25,581 bases of DNA from assembly GCA_019649035.1 (NCBI GenBank), contig BMAT01013883.1, forward strand, positions 190,721 through 216,301, given 5' to 3'. The notes under the pieces were generated by a model, which worked only from the letters and a program-made list of their open reading frames with translations, was not told the DNA's origin and did no database searches. A program made the translations under genes and the position numbers. The DNA comes from Elysia marginata. Lineage: Eukaryota; Mollusca; Gastropoda; Plakobranchidae. Positions 11,773 to 22,242 of this stretch are shown here, one piece after another (the first letter of the stretch is position 1; each line of letters opens with the position of its first letter).

Positions 11773-12274
11773 ATCTCAATTTTTAATTTACTTTAGTTGA
11801 ATGAAAATCTTTTAAAAGGAAAAAGTCAGATTTTATCATTAAGGCTTTGCTAAAGTGATGTCATGCCTCAGTGCTGAAATCCTGCAGAAATTGTTATGGT
11901 TCATAATCTTATTTATATACCCACATGTAGACCTAAATCTACTTTACTAAGCCTTTTTTCCTTTTGTCACAAAGATCACTTTACTCTGTAGAATTTGAAA
12001 TAACTAAGTTGCATCACCGAATTCATGTTATATTATACTTATATATAGAATGTATGAAAGGCTTTACAGATCTAGGACTCAAGCAATTTATTATATATTG
12101 TCAAAGAAAAGATTGGTAAAGAAACTCATTGGTAAGATTTTTTAAATTAATCTCTGTACTTATTCCATATATTGTCCGCAGGAAAATTGCAAGGGTTAAA
12201 TTCAACAAGAAACTCTTACTTTGTTACACACCTTCTTGGACTTGGAGGTGATCTGCAGCCCTTTCAACAGCTTC

Positions 12275-12512
12275 ATGGCACAAGCAGCTGATAGAGATGT
12301 TCCGAGAAAGATCCAAAGTTATGTGTTGTTTGATACTGAGACAACTGGTCTACCTAGTGTCGGGAATAACCCAAGGATAACAGAACTGTGTTTCCTGGCT
12401 CTCACAAGAGATGAGCTGGAGACAAAGAATGCACCAGTGAGGGCAATCAACAAACTCTGCTTGTGTTTTAACCCCAAGAAAAGGATTAGCCGGGAATCCA
12501 CATTAATTACTG
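12275..12512 (+). CDS. TREX coding exon 1 (Exo I)
   Basis: Encodes residues 1-79 and the first base of Gly80: MAQAADRDVP, FDTETTGLP, then the ITELCFLAL and INKLCLCFNP strands, ending ESTLITG as in vertebrate ITGLS. The donor is ACTG|GTAAAAGT, phase 1. An open stretch upstream back to 12200 has only non-ATG codons, so it is taken as 5' untranslated sequence. A possible acceptor ends at 12181. Confidence 0.88.
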
Positions 12513-15500
12513 GTAAAAGTTGTCTTGCTTGGACTATTATAATTATTTTGGCATGAATCCACTATGGTTACTTGCAAAAGTTGTCATTGTGAAAAGGAGG
12601 TCAGAAATTTGTATTTATGATTTTTTATCCACGTAAACAAGTTTATACTTTTTTTGGCTTTCTTGTTTTCTGTTCAGACAATTGTGGTAAAAGGAAAAAT
12701 GAGTGGCATAATTAGAGCTGCTTTAACAGAGTGGGGAAATAATTTTCAAACCTATAAGAATTTTGTAGTTTAAAAAGTATAAATAAAAGTATGGATGTTA
12801 TCCTTTTGACCCCATATGACTAAGACAGATAAATATATAATACCAATCTAGCTGTATTTTTAAGTACACTGTATTATGAATATACTGTAAGTACTAAGAT
12901 CCAGTGAACCGGTCTGGATTTCCTTCATCATTACAGCTCATAATAAAGATTTAAAAACAACTTAAAGGAGCTACACTGACCTTTTAAACAGGATTTTCAC
13001 TTTCCTCTGTATTCTATTTATAATTCTTTTTGCTATTACTTTCTCCAGGTTTACACAATGATTCTCTGGAGCAGCTTGCACCGTTCAAGACACAAGCATC
13101 TTTGATGTGCCAATTTCTCCAAAATCTGCCGCAGCCAGCTTGCCTTGTTGCACATAATGGAAACAGGTACTTGTTTTCTGTATATATATGTCATAATTTT
13201 TTGCTGGAAAATATTAGTGGAATGAAATATTTGTGGTTCCAGTTTTGTACCACAAGAGGTTTTGAGCATCATTCTGCTAACAGAGAAAAAACAACAAATC
13301 AATGTAGAAATTATGCAATGTCATTTTTGCATCGGCTATTGACGCCATGTGGCCCAATGAATCCAGGGATTTTTTTACTTTACAGATTGATTGTTGAAGC
13401 CATGTGGCCCTACTAATCTAGAAGTTTGTTGCGGCCATGTAATAGCTGGGGCAAAACCAACCTTTTGATTACCACTGATTGCACACTATTTTTCAAACGT
13501 GTTGCATATTTAATAGCCAAGACAAAGTAATTAAATCATTGAGTTGTGGTTGAAATCTAAAAAAAGAGCTTTTGTTACATGGCCCAACTAATCTGACAGC
13601 TTATTGGGACCACATGGCTCAAATAACTGCGTTTTATAGTTCTAATGATCTCGCATGATACTGTTGACAAAGAAAAGAACAACAAACCTTATTAGAAACC
13701 ATATCATTGGTGTCATTTAATTCTAGTGATAAAAAAATCTGAGACACACTAACCAGAGACAAAATTTTTAAAAACGCCACTGTCCCCTGTGCCAGCCCTT
13801 TGAAATGTTTTCGGAAAAGCAAGACCCAAAATTACTGACCTTGGTAGATATATACAAGAAATTTTGCTTGGAAACTTGCATTCTGGTAGCTTCTTTGGCA
13901 ATGGCATCTTAACAGTATGACAAAGTGAAAAAGCTCCAAAATTAATATTTGTTTTGACAAAGCATTGCAATGCTTCTCACTTCCAAGGTAGACTTCTATA
14001 GAGCAAGTTCCAAATGAGAGGAAAAAACCAAAGCCCATATTATGATTTGACAGCAAAACAAAACGAAAAANNNNNNNNNNNNNNNNNNNNNNNNNNNNNN
14101 NNNNNNNNNNNNNNNNNNNNNNNNNNNNNNNNNNNNNNNNNNNNNNNNNNNNNNNNNNNNNNNNNNNNNNNNNNNNNNNNNNNNNNNNNNNNNNNNNNNN
14201 NNNNNNNNNNNNNNNNNNNNNNNNNNNNNNNNNNNNNNNNNNNNNNNNNNNNNNNNNNNNNNNNNNNNNNNNNNNNNNNNNNNNNNNNNNNNNNNNNNNN
14301 NNNNNNNNNNNNNNNNNNNNNNNNNNNNNNNNNNNNNNNNNNNNNNNNNNNNNNNNNNNNNNNNNNNNNNNNNNNNNNNNNNNNNNNNNNNNNNNNNNNN
14401 NNNNNNNNNNNNNNNNNNNNNNNNNNNNNNNNNNNNNNNNNNNNNNNNNNNNNNNNNNNNNNNNNNNNNNNNNNNNNNNNNNNNNNNNNNNNNNNNNNNN
14501 NNNNNNNNNNNNNNNNNNNNNNNNNNNNNNNNNNNNNNNNNNNNNNNNNNNNNNNNNNNNNNNNNNNNNNNNNNNNNNNNNNNNNNNNNNNNNNNNNNNN
14601 NNNNNNNNNNNNNNNNNNNNNNNNNNNNNNNNNNNNNNNNNNNNNNNNNNNNNNNNNNNNNNNNNNNNNNNNNNNNNNNNNNNNNNNNNNNNNNNNNNNN
14701 NNNNNNNNNNNNNNNNNNNNNNNNNNNNNNNNNNNNNNNNNNNNNNNNNNNNNNNNNNNNNNNNNNNNNNNNNNNNNNNNNNNNNNNNNNNNNNNNNNNN
14801 NNNNNNNNNNNNNNNNNNNNNNNNNNNNNNNNNNNNNNNNNNNNNNNNNNNNNNNNNNNNNNNNNNNNNNNNNNNNNNNNNNNNNNNNNNNNNNNNNNNN
14901 NNNNNNNNNNNNNNNNNNNNNNNNNNNNNNNNNNNNNNNNNNNNNNNNNNNNNNNNNNNNNNNNNNNNNNNNNNNNNNNNNNNNNNNNNNNNNNNNNNNN
15001 NNNNNNNNNNNNNNNNNNNNNNNNNNNNNNNNNNNNNNNNNNNNNNNNNNNNNNNNCAGAAATTCCCGATTTTGCGTTTCCCGATTTCGCGGGTCCGACT
15101 GTAGCTCCATATGAAAGTGAGAGCCAAAGTTGAAGTTATTTGAGAATTTTTAATACATGTATCATTGAGGCAACTAGAGAAAAAAAATTCAGTGAAAAAC
15201 AAACACCAATCCAAAAAAAAATGTTTTACTTGTTAAATGTTAGAAGAAAATTTTCATTGTGCTGTCTAGAAAAATTTTGTTTATTGTGCTATAGTATAAA
15301 ACTATAATGTTATATAAACGCGTCATGTTTCTCCTGTCAGGTTTGACTTTCCATTGCTGGTCTCTCATTTGAAAGCTTCATCACAAAGAGTTCCGGAAGA
15401 AGTCTTGTGTGCCGACAGCTTAGAGGCTTTCCGAGCATTCGACGGCCTACCACCATTACCGGAGTTTGTACAGAAACAATGTAAGGATGCCGAAGCACGT

Positions 15501-16478
15501 GTAGCGCCAAAGCCGGCTGGCTTTACATGCACATCTAATGAGATAGAGCAAGCAAGCGGAAGTTGGAGCGGGACAGATGCAACAAAGCAAAATCTGAGCA
15601 ACTGTAAATCTTACACCTCTTCAGGTTTAAAAAGAGAGCTTGAAGGCTGTGAAAAGGAGGATCAACATAAACAAAAGGCAACTGAGGAAATTTTGGCGTA
15701 TTGGGAGCCACCAGGATTGTCGACACCGGCAAAGAAAGTGCAAAAATTTGAGCCAGATGCCCCCACCAAACGAGCTGTATCGCCGCAAACATCAGACATG
15801 ACTGCGAGGTCAAGGCAGAATTTATTTCAAACTTTGTCCGAGTCGGGTGAAACTAGTGCCTCAAAGCAGACCCTGCCTCCTGAAGATATGGCAGCTGATT
15901 CCGAGTCCAAGTTTTCGGGTTCATGTGAGTTAACCGAAACCGGAAATGAGGTGGTAAAAGTGTGTCCAAATGGTGACAAGGAGCTCTCAGTTTCACTGGA
16001 AGAAGAGAAAGAGAGAGAAGCAGAAGAATCATCTCCTCAGCAGAATCTATCCAGTTTCCCCTCTCTCTCCGATGACAGTGAACAATTTTTGCTGGAAGCT
16101 GTCCAGCAAGCAGAAACAGCACTAGCAACTGGAGGAAGCAATTCAATATCCCTAACAAATGAAAAGCAAGAGCCATCACATGAGAATGAAAAGCATGAAA
16201 CTAATGGAACCCCGAGTTTTGCCAATTTAAACAACTCGGTTGCTCTCGGCAGTGGAAAGGGCTGTGCCGACAGCTCATTAGCGAAAACTATGAAGTTGTC
16301 CTACTCTCTACCCAAATTGTATGAAAGAGTGTTCGGACAGTTACCTCAGGTATCCCACACAGCGGAGGATGACTGTCAAGCTCTGCTGCACATCATACGG
16401 AACTCAGCAATGCATAAAATGCCTCAGTGGTGTGATCAGCGTGCTGTTCCCCTCGGCTCCATACCACCAATGTATTGA
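12275..16478 (+). CDS. TREX-family 3'-5' DNA exonuclease with large internal insertion
   Basis: Joining 12275-12512, 13049-13166 and 15341-16478 gives 497 residues. Exo I is FDTETTGLP with Asp20 and Glu22. Exo II is LVAHNGNRFDFPLL (residues 112-125) with Asp121. Exo III is SHTAEDD with His458 and Asp463. These match the human TREX1 metal-binding and catalytic set D18, E20, D130, H195 and D200. The protein ends at GSIPPMY, where TREX1 and TREX2 read GTIRPMY or similar. It therefore lacks the C-terminal membrane anchor of TREX1, and also its PPPP loop, and is closer to TREX2 in layout. TREX enzymes remove nucleotides from DNA 3' ends and degrade stray DNA. Exo II and III are separated by 337 residues instead of about 65; the extra block is residues 154-435. 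The ATG at 12275 is the first after an in-frame TAA at 12197. Orthology to TREX1 versus TREX2 is unresolved. Confidence 0.9.
13049..13166 (+). CDS. TREX coding exon 2 (N-terminal half of Exo II)
   Basis: Acceptor TTTCTCCAG at 13040-13048, donor AACAG|GTACTT. Encodes residues 80-119, LHNDSLEQLA to CLVAHNGNR, matching the TREX segment that follows ITG and ends at the Exo II Asn. Phases 1 and 2 fit the neighbouring exons with no frame loss. Confidence 0.88.
13344..13625 (+). repeat. Degenerate CATGTGGCCC repeat group
   Basis: Related units occur at 13344-13365, 13398-13421, 13433-13451 and 13575-13596 (GCCATGTGGCCCNAYTAATC type). A reverse-oriented unit lies at about 13608-13625. Spacing is irregular, so it may be an old element with internal repeats rather than a true satellite. 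Confidence 0.5.
14071..15056. other. Assembly gap (986 N)
   Basis: A run of N inside TREX intron 2. The sequence resumes within a dispersed repeat, which probably explains the failed assembly. True length and content are unknown. Confidence 0.99.
15057..15103 (-). repeat. Second copy of the CCCGATTTC MITE-like end
   Basis: It shares the terminal CGCGGGTCCGACTGTA and the CAGAAATTCCCGATTT word with 212-243, but carries one extra CCCGATTT-type unit. The rest of the element is lost in the N run. Confidence 0.6.
15341..16478 (+). CDS. TREX coding exon 3 (Exo II remainder, insertion, Exo III)
   Basis: The acceptor is TTTCTCCTGTCAG. The exon completes Arg119 and continues FDFPLL with Asp121. After ADSLEAFRAFDG (142-154) comes about 280 residues with no recognised fold, rich in Ser, Glu, Lys and Pro. 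It holds a basic patch PAKKVQKF (about 248-255), an acidic run EEEKEREAEE (339-348) and an amphipathic segment SDDSEQFLLEAVQQAE (about 362-377). The exonuclease fold resumes at KLSYSLPKLYERVFGQLP (437) and runs through HTAEDD to the stop. The insertion is in frame and inside one exon. Confidence 0.9.
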
Positions 16479-16524
16479 ATTCACGTTCACCTCGGCTCCG
16501 TACCACCGATGTATTGAATTCACG
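16452..16524 (+). repeat. 39-bp tandem duplication across the TREX stop codon
   Basis: CTCGGCTCC starts at 16452 and again at 16491. The two copies match for 33 bases with two substitutions. The period is 39, a multiple of three, so the second copy repeats the reading LGSxPPMY-stop in the same frame, now untranslated. Confidence 0.92.
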
Positions 16525-17480
16525 GCTCAGAGAGGCTTGAGACTTCAGCGAGTCACAGTTGTTTTAGGCCCATATTGATTGACTTCTAGTGGCATCATGA
16601 GAATTTACTTTAACAATTTACCCACTCCTTAGAATACTTTTATCTGATCCTAAAAATACAATTAGGTTTCACAATCCTTTACAGCTAGAGAAGATCAAGT
16701 TTATTGAGACTCCTATGCCCACTAAAACCAAAACATAAGTTTGGTACCTAAATCAAGTTTTCTTTTGCAGGGCCATAAATTTTATGAGACAGATGAGCAC
16801 TCATAGTAATTTATGTAGAATATGAGAAGATTTCAGGAAGCAACCCCAGACAATGGAGCTCATGCAAGTGGTAAGCTGTATACAAAATAGAAGTTAGGTT
16901 TATTTAAAACACGTCATCATAGGCCTGCGTTCTCAATGATAAATTGATAAATTGTACGCTTACGATAGATTTAAGTTTTACTTTTTAAATACTCAATGGC
17001 AATTAAATCATCCTTTTTTTTAGATACTTTTTGTTGAAGAAATACTCTAAACATTTAGAATTGACATCAGTTTAAATGAAATGTAAAATTTGCAATCAGT
17101 TGGCATCTAGATGAACAACATTGTCACTTAATGTTGTTTCAGCCTTCAAAATTAATGGCCTAACCTACTGGTCACCGTATTTTTACGAGTGATACTTTTA
17201 TTCCTTTTTTTTTTTTTGAGCAATGCATTTCTTAGAAACACGTAAACAGTATCTGTGCATGAATTGCATCTTGGTAAAATTTCATCTGAAATTCTTTCTA
17301 TTTGTTATATGCCAGTTTTGCAAAAAATTTTTTCTTATTTTGTTTACCTGCGTTTGGGCCAATATACATACATTGCATTTGAAATTGGTTCACAAATTTT
17401 ATATTTGAAATTTTAATTTACCCCTATTTATAACTTCTAATCCATTGCTCAAGACAAATTTGTTCATAGTTTTTTTTTTA

Positions 17481-17486
17481 AATAAA
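17481..17486 (+). terminator. Candidate polyadenylation signal for TREX
   Basis: AATAAA within an A/T run about 1.0 kb after the stop. No downstream GU-rich element was convincingly seen, so the call is tentative. Confidence 0.25.
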
Positions 17487-18524
17487 AAATATACCTATGT
17501 ATGAACAGCAACAGTTTGATTTGTTTTGGTAAATCATATTGAATATTATATACAATTATATATGTACATGTATAGGTCATTTTATGTTTTACTCATAAAA
17601 CATTTTTGTAACCATTAGAGTAAGAAAATTTTAATATTGTATACAAGATTTTGCAGTTTGCATTTCTTTTTACAATTGTATATTTATACATGCTTTATTA
17701 TACAAAACTGTGTGCCATCGACACTTAAATCTCTATTTCTTAGAACACAAATGAATTTCTTAGTGGTGTCAATATGTCATTCCAAACACACCTATCATTG
17801 ATTTTTCTCCCGATTCCTTTAACACATTGTAGCCTTATCATTCAAAAACTCTTCATTCTTAATTCATGTCAGGAAAAAACATTTTAAATACAGGTCTATA
17901 AATCTTTGCATTTGAGATTTCAGCTTGTAATTTGCATTTCGAATGTCAAGTGAAGTTTGAAGCTAAATAATTCCCCTAAGTTATATTAAGCTGTTACTCA
18001 TCACCTGTCTCTATCATCTATGTCACCTGTTGCTTTTATGGAATATGAAAGGTTTGTACTTCCGTCATTAATTTATGTGGTACTACACAGTAGGTCTGTT
18101 ACAGTAACTTACAAAGTCGCAAAGCCTTAATATCACTTATCAGAGTTGGGAAGTTTCATCCTGAAGGCTGTGTTCAGTCTAAACTTCTTTCTATAGTTAA
18201 TGGAGTCAAAGTGCCACTAAAGACCCCTTTATTTCAGTGTGTTTCTTTCAAAACGAGCTCCAAGTCTATTCATAAAGCTTCCGCCCTTGATTTCAATCTT
18301 TTATGAAGGGATGACTATTCCCGGCTGTGCTTATGCTACTCTATACATCTATTTATTCAGAATATGATACATGTTTTTCTAAAAAATCATAGGGCTTAGT
18401 GGCTTACATGTATTACTATTAGCATTAAAAGTCTCGTGTCAGGTTCAGGTGTTTTTTTTTCATTGGTGATTGACACCTCTTTAAGTATTTCAATGAAAAT
18501 ACAGTGGAAACCTTTTAATAATTT

Positions 18525-18548
18525 AATATAATATAATATAATATAATA
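18525..18548 (+). repeat. (TAATA)n simple repeat
   Basis: About five units of a TATAA-type pentamer, lying just after TACAGTGGAAACC at 18500-18512. Confidence 0.75.
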
Positions 18549-21500
18549 GCACTTATATATTGTAAAACTATCATATTAGTTATTACTATGTTGCTCTGTA
18601 TGCTTTACATTCACACTATCAGTTGATTTATGCTGTACATTATGTAATAGTTTCAATGTTATTCATTTGAATACCTTGAGAATGGACAGAAACTTTGGAT
18701 TAATGGGATTTAAACAATAACGAAGCCAAAGGTCTGATTTCACTCGTGGCTTAGACCATTTTCTGATGTAATAAGTATGAAAACCTTTCTTTCTCACCCA
18801 ACCCTTCCACAATCATGCCCTGAAGCACATCTGTTCCATCGATCCAAGGGCATGTCTGTGTGAGTTTTGGGGTAGCATTTTGCACATCGAGTTTTCATCA
18901 TAAGTCTTGGAGAAGTAAAACTGCTTCTAGGAAAAGAAGGAAAACCTCCTGGTCCTACAGAACACTTTCAAACTTTGAATCAAGAGAATTGAACTTCATT
19001 GACTTCAATTAATGAGTTCAAATTTAAAAGAAAAAAAAACAAACAATTTATCCAAATTATCCAAACACCTAGAAAACTGTGAATTATGAGAAATTTTGGT
19101 CATCAGACTTTGATTTTTTTTTTAGGTTTTTCACTGTTTTTCTGCACTTTTTGATCTTATCATAAAGCTCTTACCTTGAGATCTATTGCAAACTTTTGTT
19201 TCATTATCAATAAAAGTACTGTTTAAAATTACGGTTTTGGGGACCTATAAGGCTACCAAAAGACTGCACTGAATGAAGTTTAAATGAAATGCTATGTGAT
19301 TAAAAATTTCCTTTCAAAATTTATTGGAATTTCCTATCAATCAAAATCTTGATTCATGTTTTGCACTTACCTTAAGTACTTGGTTAGTTTTGTTTGCTTT
19401 AATTTGCTCTTTGATCATGTGAGCTCAGAACGCTGTTTTCTGTGTATTATGTAGGCCTTTTATCAATGTCAGTTAGTGTCTCAAAATGTTAGAATTTTCT
19501 TGAAGAAAATTTTTTTCAACTTCATTGAATGTTCGAGTATATTGTACATTACATACATTGGAGAGTCATGATTTACGAGGAAAGGAGCAAAAAAAAAAAA
19601 AACCCAACATTTTTCCAAAAAAATGAGTTCCATTTTTTTAAAATGTTAAATCCTACATGTACTTACCTTGTCAAAATCATTTAACTCCATGGTTAAGTTT
19701 ATAAATTTGCTGAATGGCTGTGTTTGTTAACTGCGATAGTAAATAATATTTTGATTTGTGTAGACAATTAACTGTGTATATATATCCCAATGAGATAAAA
19801 CCACATGGAGTCAAAGATACTCAAACTGAATTTTTCTTATTATTATAAAATGGTTACAAAATTAATTGTTTAAATAAAAACACCATTCAGTTTTTAACTT
19901 TCAAAACTTCTAAACAAAGAACAGTAAAATAAGGAACAAGAAAATCAAAATCTGGAAAGTTTATCTTAAAAGGTTTTAGGTTTATCTCAAGGTAGGCTGG
20001 GCACAATCAAACAAACATGATAATACATGTACAATTTTAATACACCGATGTATAAATTATAACTTTGAATGAGACATTGATACTATGCACATCATCTGCA
20101 GGTACATTGTTGCTGCTTCAATAAAATCTGAATCAACGAAGCTGCTAAATTGTGTGTTTCCTATTCTTTGTTGTTGCTCTTCACTTTATTATGTTTGGGC
20201 TTATGTTTTGTGCCGCTAAGTTTGTAAAACATGAAAGTTTTAAAATATACAAAAAAATAATTGAGTTCTTTTGTAGTATTACAGTTATGTTGCACTCTTC
20301 AGTAGATACTTTTTTTCAGAAGGCCTGGGATGGAATAAGTTACTTAAAAGGAGACGCTTTTTATGTACACAAAAGGTGAAGATTTCCTCTCAGTGGTTCA
20401 GTGTAGGCTTTTTGTTTAACATTTGAAATTTTTCCTAGAGGCAGAGTTCCCTGAACCATGAATGGTTTGTATGGGGTGCAGGGTTTCCGTTTCTTCATTT
20501 TTTAAGTTCACATGGAAACTAATTCTTTTTTTTAACTCTTATTCTAACTCTTTTTCTTTTGGGTACAAATTCTTTTTAGTTCTATTGTCCAGCATTTTAG
20601 ATCTCCCTTTTTTTTTCTTTCTGAATGTTAAGAGTATTACGATCTAGATCTAGTTTTTGAAGTAATCTAACCCTCTGCTCTAACTGAATCTTTTGATTTA
20701 AATCAAGGACACATTAGGATAAGATGTTTTGTTGAGTGGGATGTGTTAAGAGGAGTGCATGCATTTCTTGTTCGCTGCGACAAAAGAGAAAGAATGCTAC
20801 ACAGATAAAGAGAGAGAGAGAGATAACATTTCATTTCTTTGTTACATGTAAAGGTAATCTGTAATAGTGTACTTTACTATAAATATAATATTCTTAATGT
20901 TACAATCTACCAGCCTGACTGTGCATTGCTTATTTTCAATACATGTACTGATGTAACCTTTTATTGACTGAATAAATTTGAACTTGAGCTTGAACTCTTG
21001 AGGAAGGAACTCCACACATTTCTTTTATCACCAGGCGGAAAAGGTGTCTACTAATGCGGACATTTATGTAGTATTACTAGTACCTTATCCTATGCTACAC
21101 AGTGGGAGAAAAGCTGTGGAGCATATGGCAAGATTTTAATTTGCATTGCAGTAAATCTTCCAATTTTCCATGTAAATTAAATTCATGCACCGTGATATTC
21201 TTTATAATTATACTTTTGTTAGAAGCATTATTGCCCAGATTTTGTTTAAATTTGTATGTGTTACCAATTATTATAATTTTTATTGGATTTATACAGTCCT
21301 TGAAACTGTATCATGTGTAAATTTTTTGTTTTTTTGTTTGTTTTTGATACTACTGTGTTTTTTATCAGAAAAGTAAGGTTTTTTTTTTAAATGTCATGTA
21401 CATAAAATGTATATGTTGTGTTTGTAATATTAAATATACAATAAGCATAATGTTTAAATTGACTTTGTACACATATATATATAGGCTATGCAATAAAACA

Positions 21501-21802
21501 TTTTTATACATTACATGTAATCAAAATTAAATAAACATAAGTATTAATATTTTTCTTTTCCTTTTTATTTATTAGCTCAATTTAATTTGTTTTAACGGCA
21601 CATTTTAGATAAAATCAATGATTTAAGGACGCCAATGATTTGTAGGTTTTTGTATCAGCAAGAGTTTCTCTAACCAAGTAAAACATAAAAAAGAACGAAA
21701 AAAAAAAACTACCACAGGTGGTCGAATGAAAGCGAAGATTTCCTCTGAAAGATGTTGACTTTCTCCAAATACATTTTTCATGCTGTTCTTCAGTGTTGAA
21801 AA

Positions 21803-22242
21803 TACTGTGGAACCCCTCAATCAAGACCCCTTCAATGAAGACCGCCCCTCTCATATGACTAAATGAATTGATTGGTTGAAGGGTATTTTTACAAGCCCAA
21901 TTCCACTTCAAAGGTGCTCTCAGGGCTTGGGTCTCAATGACAATGTACGGGCTGCCACCCAGAGACTAGCGGGGATACCATGACTTAGCCTCAGCCGGTC
22001 ACATTATACTGACACCGACCCAACCAGTAGGGGCCCGGACTGTGCTCGGCTGTGTTTCGAACCCGCGACCTCTTGGCCACGGAGCGAGACCACTACCAAC
22101 TGAGCTATCTAGGCCCCCCCTGACTAAATGAAGACTTCTGCCTATATGAGTATAGTATTTTAGCCCTTGAACTAAGACCCCACTCTTATAAGATCTGTTT
22201 TTAGCAACATTTTTTCCAGGTACCTATTCAGGGGTTCCAGTC
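21803..22242. mobile_element. Tc1/mariner-like MITE interrupted by a SINE
   Basis: The left end TACTGTGGAACCCCTCAAT (from 21803) is matched by the reverse complement of 22225-22242, reading CTGGAACCCCTGAAT. The right end lacks two bases. Internally AAGACC recurs several times (about 21823, 21838, 22131, 22175). A SINE separates the halves; without it the element is roughly 175 bp. No transposase is encoded. Confidence 0.55.
21868..22120 (-). mobile_element. tRNA-derived SINE with 12-bp target duplication
   Basis: On the minus strand the 5' end (about 22115 downward) reads TAGCTCAGTTGGTAGTGG, a tRNA A box, then GCGGGTTCGAAAC, a B box, at normal tRNA spacing. A body of about 175 bases follows. 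TGACTAAATGAA occurs exactly on both sides, at 21856-21867 and 22121-22132, as expected for L1-like-primed insertion. The tRNA part carries extra unpaired sequence and a non-tRNA body, so it is not a functional tRNA gene. Confidence 0.85.

Larger units (their letters stand above)
8037..12181. other. Intergenic region and presumptive 5' flank of the TREX gene
   Basis: No coding exon can be supported. An A-rich simple repeat lies at about 8125-8160, a hairpin at 8816-8900, a short CTG tract at 9756-9774, an AGATCT tract at 10111-10131 and a hAT-like MITE at 11497-11772. Between about 9780 and 11150 CpG and GC are higher than in the flanks, which would suit a promoter or untranslated first exon of the downstream TREX gene. 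CAG|G at 12179-12182 is a plausible acceptor joining such an exon to the coding exon. No TATA box or start site could be fixed. Confidence 0.4.
13167..15340 (+). other. TREX intron 2, containing an assembly gap and repeats
   Basis: Bounded by GT at 13167 and AG at 15339-15340. It contains a degenerate CATGTGGCCC repeat group, the unsequenced gap and a MITE-like end at 15057-15103. About 1.2 kb is readable and shows no coding exon. Frames that cross the N run are artefacts. Confidence 0.8.
16479..21802 (+). other. TREX 3' flank and AT-rich intergenic DNA
   Basis: No exon is supportable; the frames present are 60-98 codons, AT-driven and unlike known proteins. The first canonical AATAAA after the TREX stop that I found is at 17481-17486, which would give a 3' UTR of about 1 kb. 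Other AATAAA words (for example near 19205, 20120, 20970 and 21492) make the end uncertain. An ATATA tract lies at about 18525-18548. Confidence 0.5.

Noticed and set aside
12221..12274. Upstream N-terminal extension of TREX
   Set aside because: The frame is open back to a TAA at 12197 but contains no ATG before 12275; the extension depends on a TTG start.
13832..15214. Long open frames of 356-460 codons on both strands
   Set aside because: They exist only because the N run contains no stops.
20945..21000. LINE or SINE 3' end with a TTGAACTTGAGC tail
   Set aside because: The short TTGAACTTGAGCTTGAAC stretch is suggestive, but no body or second terminus could be recognised.
20152..21376. Several hydrophobic small open frames
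   Set aside because: They follow from T-rich codons in AT-rich DNA, overlap in different frames and lack motifs.
22045..22118. tRNA gene on the minus strand
   Set aside because: It has pol III boxes, but the stem regions do not close into a standard cloverleaf by eye and it is flanked by a target duplication with a SINE body.
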